Assembly (NCBI GenBank): GCA_963842955.1
Contig: CAWJIJ010000007.1
Span: 124,001-188,000 of the forward strand
Direction: 5' to 3'
DNA from: JARFQW01 sp963842955
GTDB taxonomy: Bacteria > Pseudomonadota > Gammaproteobacteria > Steroidobacterales > XN24
Length of the DNA stretch: 64,000 nucleotides
Below, in pieces: positions 17,785 to 25,965 of the stretch (its first letter is position 1; each line of letters opens with the position of its first letter). Below the pieces are notes generated by a model. That model did not search any database. It was not told where the DNA came from and saw only the letters and a program-made list of their open reading frames with translations. Both the position numbers and the translations under genes were made by a program.

Positions 17785-17857
17785 CGCGCTGGCCTGTCAG
17801 GCGCGCTCTCGCCGGTTCGTTCCTTGCGGCTCATGCGACCATGGTAGCGAACGAATC

Positions 17858-17887
17858 GGGCGGTGCCGCTGCAGCGGCACCGCCCGG
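17858..17887. repeat. 30-bp perfect inverted repeat
   Basis: A perfect palindrome centred on CTGCAG with arms CGGGCGGTGCCGCTG. It lies 20 bases after the stop of the leftward histone-like gene and 74 bases before the modA start. A hairpin this strong could end the upstream transcript, but no T-run follows on the minus strand. It could alternatively be an operator upstream of modA. Confidence 0.6.
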
Positions 17888-17906
17888 GCGATTTCATCGA
17901 CGAGAT

Positions 17907-18686
17907 TCAGGTTGTTTTCTTGCGGCTCGGCGATTTTTTCTTCGAAACCCGGCGGGCTGCGCCCTTCTTCTTAGACGCCGCCTTGGCCACGGCTTTCTTT
18001 ACCGCGGCCTTTTTCTTCGAGCGGGCCTTGCGCGTGGTGGCCTTTTTCCGGGAGACCGTTTTTTTCGCAGCCTTCTTCCTGGAAGCCGTCTTTCTTGCCG
18101 GCGCGCGCTTTTTCGCTACAGCCTTTTTCTTTGCCGTGGCCTTTTTCTTTGCCGTGGCCTTTTTCTTTGCCGCGGCCTTCTTCTTTGTCGCGGGCCGCTT
18201 CTTCGCTGCGGTCTTTTTCTTCGCTGCGGCTTTCTTCTTCGCCACTCGTTTGGCTGCCGGGCGCTTCTTCGTGGCGGTCTTGCGGCGACCGCCGCCTGTC
18301 CGCCCCGAAAACTCCTGTTCGAATGCAGCAAGCGCCTTCTCGGCGCCCATGGCCTTCATCAGGAACTCCTTCGCCTCGTTGAGCTGGTTGCGCACCCAGT
18401 CCTTGTCTTCCCGGATTCGCGCAAGCTCCTTGCGCGCGTCCCCAAGAGCCTTTTCCATCTGGGACATGCGTTTCTCAGCGGCCTTCGAAACCGGCCGGGC
18501 GGAGGTTTCCGCCTGGGCGATCAGTCGATCACGCAGCTTGCGGACATCGTCCGCGGAACGGTTGGCTCGGTCGCTGAGCTTCTTGAGTTCTTCGCTGAGG
18601 CGGCGGTACGTCACTTCGGCGGTGCGGGTGAATTCCCGACGGGCCTCCTGGAATGCCTTTTCGATATCGCTGAGCTGATTGGCCAT
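17907..18686 (-). CDS. histone H1-like Lys/Ala-rich protein with coiled-coil N-terminus
   Basis: 259 residues from the ATG at 18686; the frame runs much further upstream, but only as antisense of the amidase gene. Residues 1 to about 150 are charged and heptad-like (LSEELKKLSDRANRSADDVR, SQMEKALGDARKELARIRED), probably a long coiled coil. From about 155 to the end the chain is Lys/Ala/Arg with AAKKK-type repeats, like histone H1, AlgP and PhaF tails. It probably binds nucleic acid or condenses DNA. A PhaF-like granule-associated role is possible, but no polyhydroxyalkanoate gene is nearby. It is divergent from the amidase gene. Confidence 0.75.
   Translation of the reverse strand: MANQLSDIEKAFQEARREFTRTAEVTYRRLSEELKKLSDRANRSADDVRKLRDRLIAQAETSARPVSKAAEKRMSQMEKALGDARKELARIREDKDWVRNQLNEAKEFLMKAMGAEKALAAFEQEFSGRTGGGRRKTATKKRPAAKRVAKKKAAAKKKTAAKKRPATKKKAAAKKKATAKKKATAKKKAVAKKRAPARKTASRKKAAKKTVSRKKATTRKARSKKKAAVKKAVAKAASKKKGAARRVSKKKSPSRKKTT
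18121..18192. repeat. 18-bp tandem repeat inside the Lys/Ala-rich tail
   Basis: Two exact copies of GCCTTTTTCTTTGCCGTG, a third with one change and a fourth degenerate copy. On the coding (minus) strand they encode six-residue Lys/Ala units (Ala-Lys-Lys-Lys-Ala-Thr type). Such an array can change copy number by slippage. Confidence 0.85.
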
Positions 18687-18869
18687 GAATGCTGTCCTCG
18701 TTCTTGGGGTTCCGCGCAGAAGATCTGCCTGAGGGAATACTAGTACACGCACCGAAAGCATCCACTGCGGGGTGTGGAGCGAACTTCCGGCCATGTAAAA
18801 TAATTCGCTCCGGCCGGCTCGAACTCCGCCTGCCAACCCAGCCCCTGGAGGGCTTCCCGGATCGACACC

Positions 18870-19880
18870 ATGACCCATGCCCCAGCCTACGCTGCCGCCT
18901 GCCAGACGGATTTTCCGGCACCCACCAGCCGCAAGGAAATCCGCGAACGGGTGACGCGCATGTGCGTCATGGTCGAACAGACCCTTTCCGGATACGAGCC
19001 GTTTTTTGATGTCCGCCTGTTTGCCTTTCCCGAGTTTGCCCACGCGGTGCCGATCCACGACACCGTTGAGAAGCTGCGCCGCCATCTTGCCGTGCCGGTG
19101 CCGAACGAACATACGGACCGCTATGCTCGTCTTGCCCGTGAGCACGGCTGCTATATCCAGACGGGCAGCTTCCTGGAAGCGGACCCGGACTACCCGGATC
19201 TGGTGTTCAATACGACCGTACTGATCGGTCCGGAAGGCGTGCTCACGAAATACCGGAAGGTCAATCCCTGGATTCCCTGGGAAGTGCATTCCAGCCCACA
19301 CGATCTGCCGCACTATCCCGACGATCCCTTTCCTGTTGCGGACACGGAAATCGGCCGCATTGCGGTGGCGACCTGCTACGACTGGCTGTTTCCCGAAACG
19401 ATCCGTGAGCTGACGTTCCGGGGCGCGGAGATCCTGATACGGATCTCCGCCTACATGGACCCCTGGGGAACCGCCGAGCCGATGAACTGGTGGACTCTCG
19501 TCAACCGGACCCGGGCGCTGGAAAACACCGCGTTCGTTGTCGCCGCCAATCAAGGGGCCTCGCTCTCCCACTATCCGCCCTTCAGCTGGCCGGGCGGGAG
19601 CATGGTCGTGGACTACGACGGCCGGATCCTGGCCCAGGCCGACCCGGGTCCCGGCGAGAAGATCGTCGTAGCCCCCATCGATGTGGGAGCCCTGCGCGCC
19701 GAGCGCCAGCGGCGCATCGGTCACGATCTCCGCGCGCATCTGCGCAGCGAGCTTTACACTTACCTGGACCGGCAACACCTGGCTCCCGGCGGGAGCGAGC
19801 CGCCGTCGATCGCCGGCCTGCGGCAGCGAATCGCCGAGGCCAAGGGCCGCATCGGGGCCGATCCGGAGGAGCCGTCATGA
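18870..19880 (+). CDS. carbon-nitrogen hydrolase, aliphatic amidase (AmiE)-like
   Basis: 336 residues, no signal peptide. The nitrilase-superfamily triad is present: Glu55 in FAFPEFAHAV, Lys near 127-130 in LTKYRKVNPWIPWE, and Cys169 in VATCYDWLFPE. The KYRK-x-x-PW context is that of AmiE-type amidases, which release ammonia from short amides. AENTAFV-like sequence (RALENTAFVVAANQG) and SMVVDYDGRILAQADPG complete the fold. The next gene, a large lipoprotein, starts inside its stop (ATGA), so it heads the envelope operon that runs to 31.2 kb. Its substrate and its link to the electron-transfer genes are unknown. Confidence 0.82.
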   Translation: MTHAPAYAAACQTDFPAPTSRKEIRERVTRMCVMVEQTLSGYEPFFDVRLFAFPEFAHAVPIHDTVEKLRRHLAVPVPNEHTDRYARLAREHGCYIQTGSFLEADPDYPDLVFNTTVLIGPEGVLTKYRKVNPWIPWEVHSSPHDLPHYPDDPFPVADTEIGRIAVATCYDWLFPETIRELTFRGAEILIRISAYMDPWGTAEPMNWWTLVNRTRALENTAFVVAANQGASLSHYPPFSWPGGSMVVDYDGRILAQADPGPGEKIVVAPIDVGALRAERQRRIGHDLRAHLRSELYTYLDRQHLAPGGSEPPSIAGLRQRIAEAKGRIGADPEEPS

Positions 19881-22800
19881 GGCAGAAGCTGGCGTCCGCA
19901 ATCCGGGTGGGCGCCGTGTCTGTCGGCTGTGCTGGCATCCTGCTGGTCGCCGCCTGCGGTCGTGGCGGGTCCGCCACCTATCCGGCGGAGGACGTCGCCC
20001 TCAATAACCGGGGCGTCGGCCTGATGGGATATTTCGACTATCCAGGCGCCCGGGAGACCTTCGAAGAACTGGTGACCCGTCAGCCGGGCTGGCTGGACGC
20101 CCGGGTCAACCTGGCCATAGCGACGCTGAATCGACAGGAAGACGGCGACGAGGAACGTGCGCTGGCCATTCTCGAGAGTGTCCTGGCCGACGATCCAGAC
20201 CACCTTCGCGCCCACTATGTGAGCGGTTTGCTGCGCCTGTATATCGGCGATACGGCCTTGTCCGCGGCGCATTTCGAGCGCGTCCTGGCCGTCGACCCGG
20301 ACGATGCCTACGCTGCCTATTTTCTCGGCCAGAACCTGCTCCAGGAGGGCCGCCTGGAGGAAACGCTTGCGTACTACGAACGGGCGATGCACCTGGATCC
20401 GTATCTGCGCAGCGCCTATTACGGAGCCGCCCTGGTGCTGCGTCGCCTCGGTGATCGCGAGGATGCGCGCGCGATGATCGAGGCCTATCAGCAGCTGGAA
20501 GATAACCCCAGGGCGCGTCTGGCGGAGTTCAAGTACACCCGCATGGGGCCCAGGGGCGAGGCCCAGGCGGTGGGCGAAAGCGCGGCTCGGCGGGCGCCGC
20601 TTCCCTCTGGAGCCCTGTTCGGAACGGTGGCGGACGCAGGGGGTGACGGGCTGTCCGGCACGGGTCGCGCCGGGCTGACCGCGGGGGACGCTGATGGCGA
20701 TGGCGTGCTCGAGCTGATCGTCAGCCGGGCCACCGGGCTTGCCATGCTGGAAGAGGTAGAAGGCCGTTTTGTGCCACGAGCCGGCCTGCCGTTCACGGGC
20801 ACCGAGAACGTCAATGCCGTGGCCTGGGGCGACGTGGACAACGACGGTCTGATGGATCTCTACTTCTGCCGCTCGGGGCCAAACCAGCTCTGGCGGCAAA
20901 CCGGGCCGGGTGCCTGGGAGGAAATCGCCGCCGCGTCCGGCACCGATGACGACGATCGAGTCTGCGCGGACACCGCCATGCTGGACGCCGATCACGACGG
21001 CGACCTGGATATTTTCGTGGTCAACGCCGGGTCCGGGGATGAGCTGTTCAGCAATGACCGCACCGGCTCGTTCCGGCGCCTGGGCGACGCGCAGGGGATC
21101 TCCGGCGGCGCGGAGAGCGGCAGCCAGGTCATCGCCGCGGACCTGGACACGGATCGCGATCTCGACCTGATAGTGCTCAATCGCCAGCCGCCCCACCGGA
21201 TTTATCTCAACGACCGGCTGTGGCGCTACCGGCCGGCGGAAGGCCTCGAGTCGTTTGCCGCGGCGCACCTCGTCGGGGCTGTCGCCGGTGATGCCGACGC
21301 GGACGGACGTCTGGAGCTTTACGGCTTGGGCACCGCCGGCGAAATTCGCATCTGGCGGCGCGATGGCGCTGCCTGGGACAGCATCGAGCTGAAAACGCCG
21401 CCAGCGCCCTGGGCCGAATCCGTCGCTCTCCAGGATTTTGATGGTGACGGTGCCCCGGAACTTCTGCTGACGGGGGCGGGGACCTTGCGCGTCACGTCCC
21501 CGGCAAGTGGCGCCGTGCTTGCTGAGCTCGCCCCGGGCGAGGGCCTGGTATCGGCCGCTCTGCCGTTTCTTCGTGTTGCTGAACGCGGGCCGTCCCTGGT
21601 CGCTATGAATACCGGTGGCGCGCTCCGGGAGTGGCCCCCGGGCCCGGGCCGCCACGCGTTCCTGGCCCTCCAGTTCAGCGGCAAGGAAGAGCGGGCCGAT
21701 TCCATGCGGTCGAACCGGTCGGGGATCGGCACCCAGATCGGCGTCCGGGTCGGAGACGAGTGGGCCATGGCGGCGGTGCTGGACAACCATTCGGCCCCGG
21801 GCCAGAGCCTGCAGCCCCTGGCGGTAGGCCTTTCCGGCGCCACGAATGCCGACTTCATCGCGATCAACTGGTCGGACGGCGTTTTCCAGACGGAGCTCGG
21901 TCTTGCGGCCGGCGGACCGCACCTGGTTCCCGAGACGCAGCGCCAGTTGTCCAGCTGTCCGGTCCTGTTCGTCTGGGACGGGACAAAGTGGCGCTTTACC
22001 AGCGACGTGCTGGGAGTCGCCGGCCTCGGGTTCCTGATCGAACCCGGCCGTTACAGCGAGCCCCGGCCGTGGGAGTATTTCCTGCTTCCGGACGGGCTGG
22101 CCCGGGCCCGTGACGGGCGGTATGCCATCAAGATCACCGAACCCATGGAGGAAAACGCCTACCTGGACAAGCTGCGCATGCACGTGTTCGACCTGCCGCC
22201 CGGCTGGAACGTGATTCCGGACGAGCGCATGCAGACCGGAGAGCCCGCCGTGACCGGGGCGCCGCTGTTTTACCGCAAGACTGTCAGTCCGACGCGGGTC
22301 GTCCGCGGCGACGGTGTGGACCTGACCGCCGAGCTCGCCGCCGCCGACCATCTCGCCGCCGATCCGGGCCCGCTGGACGAGCGCTTTATCGGCCGCCTTG
22401 CGGAGCCCCTTGAGTTCACCCTCGAGTTCGGCAAGGTCATCAATCCGCCGGGCACGCGGCCCGTGCTGACCGCCGACGGCTGGGTGGAGTATCCTTACTC
22501 GCAAACGGTTTTTGCGGCCTGGCAGGCCGGCGCGCGCTACGAGCCGCCGACGCTGGAGGCCCGGCGTGCCGATGGCCAGTGGCAGACGGTCCATGCCGGT
22601 TTCGGTTATCCGGCGGGAATGCCCCGGCGGATGGCGCTGCCGCTGGACGCCCTGCCGCCGGATACCGTGGCGCTGCGACTCACGTCCAACCTGGAGATTT
22701 ACTGGGATCGTATCGACCTGGTCTACGCAGAGCCGGCCCCCGAGGAGGTTCTCCACGCGGTGGTGCGTCCCGACCGGGCGCGCCTCGCTAAGACCGGGTT

Positions 22801-23188
22801 TCCCGAGCGCCTGGCCCGTCCCCAACGCCGTCCCGACTACGATTACTCGGTTCGCCAGGCGTTCTGGGACACCCGCTATCTGCCGGGCTTCTACACTGCC
22901 CTGGGACCGGTGCGCCCGCTCGTGGATACTGCCGACGACGCGCTGGTGATCATGGGGCCGGGCGAAGAGGTTCAGGCGGAGTTTCCGGCCCCGGCGGAGG
23001 CGCCCGACGGATGGCGGCGCCGGCTCGTGCTGGAGGTTCACGGCTATGCCAAGGACATGGACCTGTATACCGAGCATGGCGATGCCGTGGGACCGTTGCC
23101 GCGGCGCTACGCCGACGATCCCGAGGCCGTGGCCCGACGGGAGGCGCTGGATGCGCGCTTCCAGACCCGCTACCAGGCCGGGCGCTGA
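19877..23188 (+). CDS. large lipoprotein: TPR, FG-GAP propeller, ASPIC/UnbV and an unrecognised C-terminal region
   Basis: 1103 residues. The signal ends in a lipobox (LLVAAC, Cys27) followed by Gly, so outer-membrane anchoring is likely. Residues about 35-190 are TPRs (AYFLGQNLLQEGRLEETLAY). From about 250 to 550 there are six Asp-rich FG-GAP/VCBS calcium-type loops: GDADGDGVLEL, GDVDNDGLMDL, LDADHDGDLDI, ADLDTDRDLDL, GDADADGRLEL and QDFDGDGAPEL. An ASPIC/UnbV-like segment follows (SGIGTQIGVRVGDEWAMAAV to FIAINWSDGVFQTE). The last 430 or so residues, from SCPVLFVWDGTKWRFTSDVL on, match nothing I recognise. The ATG overlaps the amidase stop by four bases, and the haem protein gene begins two bases after its stop. 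It looks like a surface scaffold for the operon. Confidence 0.82.
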   Translation: MRQKLASAIRVGAVSVGCAGILLVAACGRGGSATYPAEDVALNNRGVGLMGYFDYPGARETFEELVTRQPGWLDARVNLAIATLNRQEDGDEERALAILESVLADDPDHLRAHYVSGLLRLYIGDTALSAAHFERVLAVDPDDAYAAYFLGQNLLQEGRLEETLAYYERAMHLDPYLRSAYYGAALVLRRLGDREDARAMIEAYQQLEDNPRARLAEFKYTRMGPRGEAQAVGESAARRAPLPSGALFGTVADAGGDGLSGTGRAGLTAGDADGDGVLELIVSRATGLAMLEEVEGRFVPRAGLPFTGTENVNAVAWGDVDNDGLMDLYFCRSGPNQLWRQTGPGAWEEIAAASGTDDDDRVCADTAMLDADHDGDLDIFVVNAGSGDELFSNDRTGSFRRLGDAQGISGGAESGSQVIAADLDTDRDLDLIVLNRQPPHRIYLNDRLWRYRPAEGLESFAAAHLVGAVAGDADADGRLELYGLGTAGEIRIWRRDGAAWDSIELKTPPAPWAESVALQDFDGDGAPELLLTGAGTLRVTSPASGAVLAELAPGEGLVSAALPFLRVAERGPSLVAMNTGGALREWPPGPGRHAFLALQFSGKEERADSMRSNRSGIGTQIGVRVGDEWAMAAVLDNHSAPGQSLQPLAVGLSGATNADFIAINWSDGVFQTELGLAAGGPHLVPETQRQLSSCPVLFVWDGTKWRFTSDVLGVAGLGFLIEPGRYSEPRPWEYFLLPDGLARARDGRYAIKITEPMEENAYLDKLRMHVFDLPPGWNVIPDERMQTGEPAVTGAPLFYRKTVSPTRVVRGDGVDLTAELAAADHLAADPGPLDERFIGRLAEPLEFTLEFGKVINPPGTRPVLTADGWVEYPYSQTVFAAWQAGARYEPPTLEARRADGQWQTVHAGFGYPAGMPRRMALPLDALPPDTVALRLTSNLEIYWDRIDLVYAEPAPEEVLHAVVRPDRARLAKTGFPERLARPQRRPDYDYSVRQAFWDTRYLPGFYTALGPVRPLVDTADDALVIMGPGEEVQAEFPAPAEAPDGWRRRLVLEVHGYAKDMDLYTEHGDAVGPLPRRYADDPEAVARREALDARFQTRYQAGR

Positions 23189-23190
23189 CA

Positions 23191-25965
23191 ATGACCGGAT
23201 CGGGCTTGCGCCGCACGCCGCGGCCGGTCGTTGGGCCGGGGCTGCGCCGCGCGCTCTTCGTGGTGTTCGCCCTGTTTGCCGTGCTGTCGGTGAACGCCGC
23301 CTACCTGGGCGCCGTGACCTTCGCAGAGTCCGTATCGGGCGAAAGCCTGCAGGGCCACTTCTACCAGTACATGTTCCTGGCCCATGTGGCGCTCGGACTG
23401 ATCCTGATTGCGCCGTTCCTGATCTACGGCTTCCTGCACATGCAGCGTGCCCGCCACCGGCCAAACCGGCGGGCCGTGCGCGTGGGCTATGCGCTTTTCA
23501 TTACCGGTCTCGGACTCCTGATCACCGGGTTGCTTCTGACCCGGGGCTTGCCCTGGGTGGAAATTCGCAATCCGGCCGGCCGAACGGTGGCGTACTGGCT
23601 GCACGTGGGCACACCATTTGTCGCAGCGTGGCTCTTCGTGCTGCATCGTCTCGCCGGCCGTCCTGTTCGCTGGCGCATCGGCGGCTGGGTGACCGCCGGA
23701 GCGGTCGCCCTCTCAGGCCTGGGCGTTGCCTTGCACGCGGGACTCGCTCCCGAAGCCGCTCCCCAGCCGGAGACGCCGCCATACTTTCCGGCGCTGATCC
23801 GCGTCGACGCGGAGGGCACCGTGGCCCCCGAGCGGCTGATGAACGACGAGTACTGCGCGGAGTGTCATGCGGACGTGCACGAAGCGTGGTCCCACAGCGT
23901 TCACAAGCACGCCTCGTTCAACAATCCGGCCTACCGGTTCTCGGTCAACGAAACTCGCGCCAAGGTCCTCGAACGGGACGGCAATCTGGACGCCGCCCGG
24001 TTCTGCGCCGGCTGCCACGACCCGGTCCCCCTGCTGTCCGGTGAACTTGCCGACCCCGCTTTCGACCTGGGATCCAGTCCCTCGGCCAGCGCCGGGGTGA
24101 CCTGCACGGTCTGTCATTCCGTGACTGCCGTGAACAGTCCGCGGGGCAATGCGGACTTCACCCTCACGCCCCCGCGGCACTATCCGTTTGTGGATTCGGA
24201 GAACTCCGCCCTGGCCTGGGTCAACCGGGCGCTGATCAAGGCGAAGCCGGACTTTCACCGGCGAACGTTTCTGAAGCCCCTCCACCAAAGCCCGGAGTTC
24301 TGCGGGACCTGCCACAAGGTCAGCCTGCCGGAGGCCCTGAACGGGTACCGCTGGCTTCGCGGACAGAATCACTACGACAGCTTCCTCCTGAGCGGCGTTT
24401 CGGGCCACGGCATCCGCAGCTTCTATTACCCCGCGCAGGCCCACGACGGCTGCAACGGCTGCCACATGCCGGCCCGTCCGTCCGACGACTTCGGCGCGCG
24501 CGTGCTCGACGACACGGGCGTGCTGGCGGTGCATGATCACCAGTTTCCGGCGGCCAATACCGCGATCCCGGCGCTGGCCGGAATGCCCGACTGGGTAAAC
24601 GCGCGCCACCGCGAGATGCTCGAGAACAGCCTCCGGGTGGATGTCTTCGGTCTGCGCGAGGGCCGGGACATCACGGCGCTGCCGTCAGCGCCGCTGCGGC
24701 CCGGTCTGCCGTCCGTCCGGGCCGGCCGCGACTACGTGGCGGACGTGGTCCTGAGGACCCTCACCCTGGGGCACCTGTTTACCCAGGGCACGGCGGACTC
24801 CAACGAAATCTGGCTCGACGTGACGCTGACCGTGGACGGGCAGGTTGCGGGGCGCAGCGGAGCGCGGCGCGATACGGACGGCGCCGTGGATCCCTGGTCG
24901 TACTTCGTCAACAGTTACGTCATCGACCGCAGCGGCCGGCGCATCGACCGGCGCAATGCGGAGGATATCTTTACCGCGCTGTACAACCACCAGATTCCTC
25001 CCGGCGCCGCCTCGGTAACGCACTACGGGTTCCGGGTGCCCGACTGGGCCGAAGAGAGCGTCGAGCTGGAGGTGGCCCTGCGCTACCGGAAATTCGATGC
25101 CACCTACATGGCGCATTTCCAGGGCGAGGATTTTGCCGGCAACAATCTGCCGGTGACGACGATCACGTCGGACCGCGTGGCATTCCCCGTGGCCGGAAAT
25201 GTGCCCGAATCGCTGAAAGCCCCCGAGGTGCCTGGCTGGCAGCGCTGGAATGACTACGGCATCGGTCTTCTGCGCGCCGGTGAACTCCGCCAGGCAGAGG
25301 CGGCGTTCAGGCAGGTGGAGGCGGCCGGAGAGTCCCATGGGCCGTTGAATCTCGCCCGGGTCTATCTGCGCGAGGGCCGCCTGCCGGAGGCGTCCGGAGC
25401 GCTCGCACGGGCCGCCGCCTTCGACCCTCCGGCATTTCCGTGGTCCGTTGCCTATTTCACGGCGGTCCTGAACCGTCAGAACGGCTTCCTCGACGAGGCC
25501 ATCGCCGGATACCGCGAGCTCGTGGCGACCCGCTTCGAAGATGCCCGCCGCCGCGGGCTGGACTTTTCCCGCGACTACCGGCTCCTGAACGATCTGGCGG
25601 CGGCGCTGTTCGAGCGCTCCCGGCTCGAGCGGGGAGACAAGCGCCGGGCGGCCCGCGACGGGTTTCTGAACGAGGCGGCCGGCCACTACCGGGACGTCCT
25701 TGCGCTGGACCCGGAAAACGCGGAGGGTCACTGGGGGCTGTCCCAGGTTCTTGCCGAGCTGGGTGACCGTACCGCCGCGAATCATCACCGTGAGCTTCAC
25801 GGCAAATACAAAGTGGACGATAATGCGCAGGATCGGGCCGTTGCACTGGCCCGTCGCGCGGACCCCGCGGCCGACCATGCGGCCGAGGACGTCGTCATCT
25901 ACGACCTGCAGCGAACCGGGGCCTGGGGCCTCGGGCCGCCGCGACCGGCAACAGCCTCACGTTGA
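23191..25965 (+). CDS. membrane multihaem cytochrome c with b-type-like anchor and TPR tail
   Basis: 924 residues from the ATG at 23191 (the frame is open further upstream but overlaps the lipoprotein gene). Five membrane segments occupy residues about 20-185. His65/His83 and His138/His152 face each other in two of them, as in b-type membrane cytochromes; haem b binding is my inference. Five CXXCH haem-c sites follow: 222-226 (CAECH), 272-276 (CAGCH), 305-309 (CTVCH), 371-375 (CGTCH) and 421-425 (CNGCH). The region around site one (EAWSHSVHKHASFNNPAYRF) resembles cytochrome c554-type families. After about 250 residues of beta-rich sequence, TPRs fill about 680-900. It is plausibly a quinol-to-periplasm electron-transfer module that docks partners through its TPRs. 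No close named family is known to me. Confidence 0.82.
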   Translation: MTGSGLRRTPRPVVGPGLRRALFVVFALFAVLSVNAAYLGAVTFAESVSGESLQGHFYQYMFLAHVALGLILIAPFLIYGFLHMQRARHRPNRRAVRVGYALFITGLGLLITGLLLTRGLPWVEIRNPAGRTVAYWLHVGTPFVAAWLFVLHRLAGRPVRWRIGGWVTAGAVALSGLGVALHAGLAPEAAPQPETPPYFPALIRVDAEGTVAPERLMNDEYCAECHADVHEAWSHSVHKHASFNNPAYRFSVNETRAKVLERDGNLDAARFCAGCHDPVPLLSGELADPAFDLGSSPSASAGVTCTVCHSVTAVNSPRGNADFTLTPPRHYPFVDSENSALAWVNRALIKAKPDFHRRTFLKPLHQSPEFCGTCHKVSLPEALNGYRWLRGQNHYDSFLLSGVSGHGIRSFYYPAQAHDGCNGCHMPARPSDDFGARVLDDTGVLAVHDHQFPAANTAIPALAGMPDWVNARHREMLENSLRVDVFGLREGRDITALPSAPLRPGLPSVRAGRDYVADVVLRTLTLGHLFTQGTADSNEIWLDVTLTVDGQVAGRSGARRDTDGAVDPWSYFVNSYVIDRSGRRIDRRNAEDIFTALYNHQIPPGAASVTHYGFRVPDWAEESVELEVALRYRKFDATYMAHFQGEDFAGNNLPVTTITSDRVAFPVAGNVPESLKAPEVPGWQRWNDYGIGLLRAGELRQAEAAFRQVEAAGESHGPLNLARVYLREGRLPEASGALARAAAFDPPAFPWSVAYFTAVLNRQNGFLDEAIAGYRELVATRFEDARRRGLDFSRDYRLLNDLAAALFERSRLERGDKRRAARDGFLNEAAGHYRDVLALDPENAEGHWGLSQVLAELGDRTAANHHRELHGKYKVDDNAQDRAVALARRADPAADHAAEDVVIYDLQRTGAWGLGPPRPATASR

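Noticed and set aside
18687..19778. N-terminal extension of the histone-like frame
   Set aside because: It overlaps the amidase gene in antisense and has low-complexity translation; the ATG at 18686 gives a sensible coiled-coil start.
19760..23464. 1234-codon open frame on the minus strand
   Set aside because: Antisense to the lipoprotein gene. The product is Arg/Gly/Pro-rich with no motifs, as expected from a GC-rich strand lacking stops.
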